Notes under the pieces: generated by a model
Database searches by the model: none
Seen by the model: only the letters and a program-made list of their open reading frames with translations
Told to the model about the DNA's origin: nothing
Made by a program: the position numbers and the translations under genes
In this document: piece by piece, positions 31,101 through 35,976 of the stretch
Position numbering within the stretch: the first letter of the stretch is position 1
Layout: every line of letters starts with the position of its first letter
NCBI GenBank assembly: GCA_018136815.1
Contig: CM030934.1
Coordinates: 7,111,901-7,147,876, forward strand
Direction of reading: 5' to 3'
DNA length: 35,976 bases
From: Isochrysis galbana
Lineage: Eukaryota; Haptophyta; Isochrysidales; Isochrysidaceae

Positions 31101-32658
31101 CGACTTCGTTGCAATCTGTCGTCGGCGGGGTCGGCGCCGGCGAAAGAAGGGACGTGGCTGTCGTAGAAGCCGGCTGCGGGGAAGGCTGAGGCCAGGGTGG
31201 TGGCTCTGCGGCAGCGGCTGGCGTGGGTGGTGGCCGAAGAGGTTCTGCAATGCGAAGCATTCTTCGGAGGACTTGGCTCGGGCTAGCGGGTGGATGGACC
31301 GCTGAAATTACGGTGGATTCAGACTCGAATTCGGAAGACTCGGCGACTTCAGAGGGGCTAGGAGACGGCTGTGCCAGCTCCTCCATGGCTCTCGGTTGAT
31401 GGGGTGGCGTGGGAACGCCGGTGGTCGACCGCAGACTCCGCGGTGACGTTAATTGGTACTCGGACTCGGACTCGTCGTTTCTGGCGTGCTGGGCACTGAA
31501 AACAGGGCTCACTTTCGAAATGGGAACGGACGGTGCCGGCCCAAAGGTGAAGGGCCCTGGCGTCGCAACCGTCGGTGAGGACGAGGCTGACGCTTGTGAT
31601 GACGATAGGGGCACGGTGGCCAGCACCGGTTGGCTCGGTGCGGCCGTAATCTCGGACTCGGTGACGGGCTTGATTACGCGGGCTCGGGATGCATTGTCTT
31701 GTGCGATTGGACTCGGACTCGGAACGGAAACGGAAGGGATCGGCTCGGCGGCGTGCAGCTTGCTGGAGTGGCAGGCCGGCTGCGGCGAGACTCGAAACGG
31801 TGGCTGGGATAAGGACACAGTGGCTGTCGTCGAGGGCTTCGGCGTCAGCTTGTGTTTGGACTCGATACGCGGTGGCTCGTGAAACGGGGCTCGGGTGTGG
31901 TTGGAATTCTGGACGTGACCGGAGATTCCAAATGACTCAGACTCGGGGCGTGGAGGACCGAAGGTGAACACTCCCTCGGAAGGAGTGGTCGTCGGAGGCT
32001 CAGTGGGTGGCTGGAGCTCCGTTAATCCTGCGGTCGACCGCGTGGTAGGGCTCGGTGACATTGTAAACTCGGACTCGGACTCGGACTCGGATGGCTCAGA
32101 ACGGGGTTTGCTCAAAACAGGCTTGGACTCGGACTCGAAAGAAAGTGGGGAAGAACCGGAGAACTGCGCCTCCATCGTCGTAGCGATGGAGACTGGTGAT
32201 ACCGGTGATGACTGGACTGGGCTCAGACTCGTAGATGGGCGCGCGGTGGCGTAAGACGAAGAGGGCAATTCCGAACGTGACTTGGACTCGGACTCGTACT
32301 CGGGAGACGTTTTGTGGCTCGGACATGCGAAATTTGATTTGAGAGATTGAAGGTTGGATTGGGCCTGCGGCGGCTGGATTTTCGCAGACCGTGAGGTCTT
32401 GGACTGTTGATGCTTGGGGAGTGGCGTGGGGTAGCGGTTCAGCGGCTTGAGTTGATAGAGAGGCGGGGACGGTTGACTTGGTTTGGAGGACTCGTGCGTG
32501 ATATCGAGAACCAGGATGGAATTATCGGCATTGGGAGAAATAGGGGTAATCGGCGAGGAGGCAGGAGAAAGAGGGGGGTGGAGGTGGAAGGGCTTGTCTG
32601 GAACTTGCGGAATCTTAGGGTACTGGTTGGAGGCCGTAGAAGTACTCGGCCGTAGCAT
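25118..32658 (-). CDS. Ty3/gypsy polyprotein with methyltransferase, PR, RT, RNase H, integrase
   Basis: An uninterrupted frame of 2,513 codons from ATG 32658 to the gap. Residues 1-700 are Ser/Pro/Thr-rich with SESE runs from (GACTCG)n-type DNA. About 738-945: phage-type cytosine methyltransferase-like domain (separate entry). 1050-1160: unknown helical segment. Protease DTGAGPS at 1277-1283. 1450-1560: beta-rich region often seen between protease and RT. Reverse transcriptase about 1630-1870, with FCVDYRDVN, FNYLPFGVQSGPS and the active site YLDD (1800-1803). RNase H about 1955-2085, with TDGAS, EIELLAALE and VDHSALRW. Integrase: zinc motif HDHLGH...CHEC (2238-2276) and catalytic Asp2305, Asp2371, Glu2407 (D,D-35-E). 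All catalytic motifs are intact. Upstream in the same frame lies gag, separated by stop codons. The 3' part is lost in the gap. Expression may depend on gag readthrough or an internal start. Confidence 0.93.
29824..30441 (-). other. Cytosine DNA methyltransferase-like domain inside the polyprotein
   Basis: Residues about 740-945 of the polyprotein. In order: RVLVVGETSGVVSSMFL (SAM-binding strand and loop), ATCDLYPSE (acidic end of the next strand), HFQGDAL, DLVIAHPPCTYLS with the candidate catalytic Cys801 in PPC, PFVAVENPRM (ENP, equivalent to the ENV motif), QFVQPWEHGTGHQKATGLYL, TKGLPPLQPT, and RSRTYVGVAGAMATHW. This motif series matches a family of bacteriophage and bacterial proteins annotated as cytosine DNA methyltransferases, not the eukaryotic DNMT1/3 families. 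The Phe of the usual FSG loop is Thr here. The domain lies between Gag and protease, in frame with both neighbours and without a stop. Activity is plausible but not shown. Confidence 0.8.
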
Positions 32659-32745
32659 AATACGATCTTTTGGTGGGTGGCGTTCAGGCCCACTACCCTG
32701 GACTGGTAGCGGGGTGACAGCGCGGACGTGGGCCCCGCCGGCGAC

Positions 32746-35112
32746 CTACTGGGCCGGACGGAGAACAACCATCGTGCGGAGGCGGCGGTGGACTTCTGGG
32801 TCGTTACCACACTCGCCACTGCCACCTTCGCAGAGAAAACGAATGTACGGTTGGCAAACGACGGGGTTATGAGCTCCGTCGCCCGTGCCATACTTCCACA
32901 GGTCTGCTTCGGGCGTACCAGATGGAGCCCGGGGACGAAAGGCGCAGTACGCGCAGCCGTTGGCGTCGGTCCACTCCTTGACGTCGCGGTCTAAGTCGTC
33001 GAGACGCGGCGCCGTCATGGTGGCATCCGAGGGACGGCAGCGCGTGAGCGCAGCGCGAAGGGCCGGGTGACCCGCGTAACGAGAAATTTGCCAGAAACGG
33101 GCTCGTGCTCAAGACCAGCTAGCTGGATCCCATTCCGAGAGGCCCGAATCGGCCGGAAGCCCAAGGCCGTTCGGAGGGGGATCACATTGGCGACGAGAAG
33201 ACGTGCTTTTGCCGAGAGGACGGTCAAGAAGTGCGTCCGGTAACGGAGACGATGCGGAGTAATTCGTAGGCGGAGGCGGAGCCCGACGATTGTCAGCGCC
33301 AGTCGCCTTGCGGTTCGAGTTGTTGTTTTGCGATTTTAATGCCTCGGCCACCGCTGCTTGGACGGCGGCGACCATCGACGCCGTAGTGTCCGCGGGGTTA
33401 GAGGCAGCCTTAGCAACCTTGGCGGTCTTGGTGGACTTGGAAGTAGTCGCCGGCGGCGTCACGGCGGCGACCGCGACCGACGTCTGTTGTTGGCTAGCAC
33501 GGGCTTGTTCGTACGGGCTCAGGTAGCGCTGGCAGAGGTTGACGCACGAAAGGGCCGAGCGAGGGAGCTCGTGGTTCTCGACGCGGAAGCGAGTCTTTGC
33601 AAGACACTCGCCAAACTTGGTCGCGTTATCCACGCCGCGAGCCGCGTCGACCTTGTCGTTCCGAATGATGGACTCGAATCGTTGATTGATATCGTGCGAC
33701 ATGTTTGGGTGGTCCCAGACCGTCGTGGCATCCACCTTCGCGTCACCCATCTTGCGGACGTACGCGCGCACCAAATTCTTGGATAACTCTAAGAGATCGG
33801 AGCCGGCTTCACGGGCTACGAGCCTGTCCCACTCCATGGAGGCGGAGTCTTTGGCGAAGCCGGGCACGTTGGCCGCGAAGGTGGCGTCGCACTTGCGGAG
33901 AAGCACGTCGCAGGCCAGCGCGGGGTTGAGAGAGAGGACCGGGTCTTCGGCGAGATCGAGGAGGAAGGCGTAGATCCTTTGGTTGCCGGTGGTGCACAAG
34001 TTGGCGGCCGCTAGCAAGGATGTAAAGATTCAACGGTGGTCGCAGCCGAGCGAGAGGGCGCGCTCGAGCGGCTTGATGAAGGACAGACGAAAATCATTCC
34101 AGGAGGTGGCCGCTGTCTGGACGTTGTCCGAGGCCAGGCCCTTCGGGAACTTGATCTCGGAAAGCTCTTTGCCCATTCGGACTTGGTGATGGAGGGTGCG
34201 GTCGAGGAAGAAGCGGCTCCGAGCCCACTTGGTCACGTGCTCCTTCTCGAAAAACACGCGGTAGTGCCAAACATTGCCGGCTCGAGAGAGGCCGCCGTTG
34301 AGAATGGCGTGGATGAGCTCGAAATCGTCGGACTTCCTGTAGAGAGAGGCTACCTCGTAGGCGGCATCCTCAAACAGTTGGCCTCACGAGGCTAGGATGA
34401 CCTCTCGCTCAGAAGCATCACCGGCGAGGCTTGGATCGACGGGATGGCGCCGAGCCGCCGGATTTGGAAGCGAGCGGAGGCCCGCGACGGTGGGTGGAGG
34501 TTGGGGATCAGAAACAGGCTCGGCGGACGTGACAGGAACGGGCGTATTGAATACGGGATCGGAATTCGAATTCGGCGGAACGGAGAACGGCGCGGCGGGC
34601 AAAGGTTGAGAAGGGGACTCAACCGAGGCCGGAGGGGCACCAATGGAGTTGTCTCCTTCTTCCACAAGCGGTGGCGAAGTTTCGACTCGAGGAGAAGTCG
34701 TAGTGCCCGCTTGGCCTTGTAGAATGCTGAGTATCGCGTTGAAGGTAGACCCCACCTCCCGCTGAAATTCTTCGTGGCGTTGGGCGGCTTGGAGGGTAGA
34801 GGACTCAAGGCGGTCGACAGCGCCGCGGAGAGCCTCAATCTGGACTTGTTGGTCCATGATTTGGGCGGCGCCGACGGTGGCGGTCGGAGGTGGAACGAAG
34901 TTACGCTTGGGGTACGAGTACGTCGACGGGGGTGGAACAAACTCTTCATTTGGTGGGGGCTCGAAAGGAGGGAGGGACCGGACGGAACCCACATCATCTT
35001 CAGCACCAACCACAGAGGGATTGAGAGAGGAAGGAACACTTGGCAAAGGATCAGCAAAAGAAAGGAGAGGAAAGGCCGCCGGTGGAGCAACGGACGAGGC
35101 GAGAGGACCCAT
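32746..35112 (-). pseudogene. Gag of the Ty3/gypsy element, same frame as pol, interrupted by stops
   Basis: One continuous reading frame from ATG 35112 broken only by stop codons: TGA at 34386-34384, TGA at 34032-34030, TGA at 33111-33109 and TAG at 32748-32746. No frameshift separates the pieces or separates them from the polyprotein. The first part is Pro/Ser-rich with a coiled coil (MDQQVQIEALRGAVDRLESS...). The middle is a typical Gag core (YRKSDDFELIHAILNGG, WHYRVFFEKEHVTKWARS, SWNDFRLSFIKPLERAL, NLCQRYLSPYEQ). The last part has CAYC, then H and three Cys spaced over 30 residues, probably a zinc-binding nucleocapsid. The frame stays open for about 35 codons upstream of 35112 with basic residues, so the start is uncertain. 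It is either decaying or uses readthrough. Confidence 0.8.
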
Positions 35113-35199
35113 TCCAGCTCCAGTTGACGGGGTGTGAGTAGAGGCCCGAGGAGGCGGCGGAACTTCGACCGTCGGCGCGGAGAGGCGAGAGTCCCTCTT

Positions 35200-35640
35200 C
35201 CCTTTCCCTCCTCTCTTCCCTGCGGCGGGGGCCCATGGCGCGCGCCTGCGGCCCCTCTTCAGGTCCCCAGGAGGCCGGCAGGGGCCTGGGAGCGCAGCTC
35301 AGGGGGCAGGTGAGGCTGGGGCATGGCCCTGACCCCTCCTGCCTCTCCCTCGCTGGCTCTCGAGCCCCTGCCAGTCGACTGGAGCTGGCTGGGGGGTCCT
35401 GATCAGGGGGGGCCGGGGGGAGGAGGGGCTGGTCAGAGGGATGGGCAGGCCACGACAGGCCAGGGCGGGCGAGTCAGGCGGGCCTGTGGGGAAAGGAATG
35501 GGTCAGCAGGGCTGTGTGCTCCTGGCAAGCCATCAGGCGTGCCAGGAGAGTGGGTGGTTCCTCCCCCATGGCAGGGGAGGAGTGGAGAGAGAGGGGGGCT
35601 CGTGCCCCCCCATGGGCGAACTAAGTATAAACTTAGTTGA
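35200..35640. other. Second GC-rich hairpin-dense segment with TATAAA palindrome
   Basis: Perfect inverted repeats: CCAGTCGACTGG (35371-35382), CCTGATCAGG (35398-35407), CTCCTGGCA/TGCCAGGAG (35519-35548), and CCTCCCC/GGGGAGG (35560-35580). It ends in AACTAAGTATAAACTTAGTT (35619-35638), with perfect 8-bp arms around ATAA. The layout and the CCATGG(C/G)CGA just before the palindrome match 2741-3111. It lies where the Ty3/gypsy 5' LTR would be expected but does not resemble the 3' LTR. Confidence 0.55.
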
Positions 35641-35771
35641 GATAATTCCATACTACAATCTCGACCTCTTGTGTTGTGAATGGGTGGGAGTGTGGGGAAG
35701 GATGTCCCTGAGGCTCCCCCAGCACCTCATGGGCACCCGTCAAGGCGTTGGCGAGCAGGGACGAAATATGT

Positions 35772-35818
35772 CGTTTGAAGCATCCATTTGCATGCTCCGG
35801 CAGTAAACAGTTAACGGT
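35772..35818 (+). repeat. Copy of the methyltransferase-upstream element
   Basis: GAAGCATCCATTTGCATG, CCGGCAGTAAA and AGTTAACGGT match 22199-22256 in reverse complement. Several ATG triplets follow within 50 bp, but the sequence soon becomes (GGGA)n, so no gene can be read. Confidence 0.7.
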
Positions 35819-35868
35819 GGGAGGGATGTGCCGGATGGTGCGGCGCTCGACGCTATGGATGAGTCCTG

Positions 35869-35976
35869 CAGGGAGGGAGGGAGGGAGGGAGGGAGGGGAG
35901 GGAGGGAGGGAGGGAGGGAGGGAGGGAGGGAGGGAGGGAGGGAGGGAGGGAGGGAGGAGAGAGGGAGGGAGGGAGG
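35869..35976. repeat. (GGGA)n microsatellite, continues beyond the window
   Basis: GGGAGGGAGG repeats fill the last 108 bases with only two small interruptions. Confidence 0.97.

Larger units (their letters stand above)
24187..35190 (-). mobile_element. Ty3/gypsy chromovirus carrying a DNA methyltransferase domain
   Basis: Reading on the minus strand: coiled-coil Gag N-terminus, Gag core, zinc-type Cys/His region, a long Ser/Pro linker, a cytosine methyltransferase-like domain, aspartic protease, reverse transcriptase, RNase H, integrase, GPY/F module, chromodomain, polypurine tract, LTR. The protease-RT-RH-INT-chromodomain order defines chromoviruses. All parts right of the 100-N gap share one frame. 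No 5' LTR or primer-binding site was found before 35.64 kb, so the element is 5'-truncated, disrupted, or continues in unresolved sequence. Downstream of the gap the frame relation is unknown. Confidence 0.9.

Noticed and set aside
32746..35112. Reassigned TGA codon as the explanation for the gag interruptions
   Set aside because: TGA ends the MORN5-like gene, kinase, IFT57 and methyltransferase at family-consistent lengths, and one gag stop is TAG.

Overview
The window is one end of a nuclear chromosome (or scaffold) of a GC-rich flagellated eukaryote. It opens with about 0.84 kb of CCCTAA telomere repeat, C-strand first, as expected for a left chromosome end. Three genes of the flagellum/IFT apparatus (MORN5-like, MAK/ICK-type kinase, IFT57), short GT-AG introns, a methyltransferase with a secretory-type leader, a LINE and a chromodomain Ty3/gypsy element point to a unicellular protist. 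A flagellate alga such as a haptophyte is my best guess, but the lineage is inference. TGA is the stop codon of MORN5, the kinase, IFT57 and the methyltransferase, so the nuclear code looks standard.

Layout: 1-993 telomere and degenerate telomere variants. 1287-2816 (-) unknown protein ending in a degenerate OTU-like segment. 2741-3416 GC hairpins, a TATAAA palindrome and a 203-bp-spaced direct repeat. 4427-4927 (-) MORN5-like. 5100-6930 about 37 copies of a C-rich minisatellite. 7000-7500 CT/GA microsatellites. 7707-8576 (+) single-pass membrane protein of unknown function. 10305-12362 (+) LINE-type ORF cut off inside its endonuclease. 12906-14615 (-) MAK/ICK kinase, divergent from 15863-17296 (+) IFT57 with two introns. 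17.3-20.0 kb gene-poor DNA with small repeats. 20020-20399 cytochrome b561 fragment broken by an 8-bp duplication. 21025-22074 (-) class I SAM methyltransferase. About 23.2-35.2 kb a Ty3/gypsy chromovirus on the minus strand with one recognisable LTR (3') and a 100-N gap. 35.2-35.98 kb a second hairpin-rich GC segment, a copy of the sequence found upstream of the methyltransferase, and a (GGGA)n tract running off the window.

The most notable item is in the Ty3/gypsy element. Its 2,513-codon open polyprotein carries, between Gag and protease, a segment with the full motif order of a bacteriophage-type cytosine DNA methyltransferase (nucleotide-binding strand, HPPCTYLS, VENP, QPWxxG, RSRT). It is fused in frame with protease, RT, RNase H and integrase, all with intact catalytic motifs, and is followed by a chromodomain. 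Such an element could carry its own means of marking DNA. The upstream gag in the same frame is interrupted by three TGA and one TAG, so this copy may be decaying, or may use readthrough.

The ciliary genes suggest a conserved housekeeping neighbourhood very close to the telomere: MORN5 and the unknown membrane protein diverge around the minisatellite, and the MAK kinase and IFT57 diverge around a 1.25-kb purine/pyrimidine-rich region.
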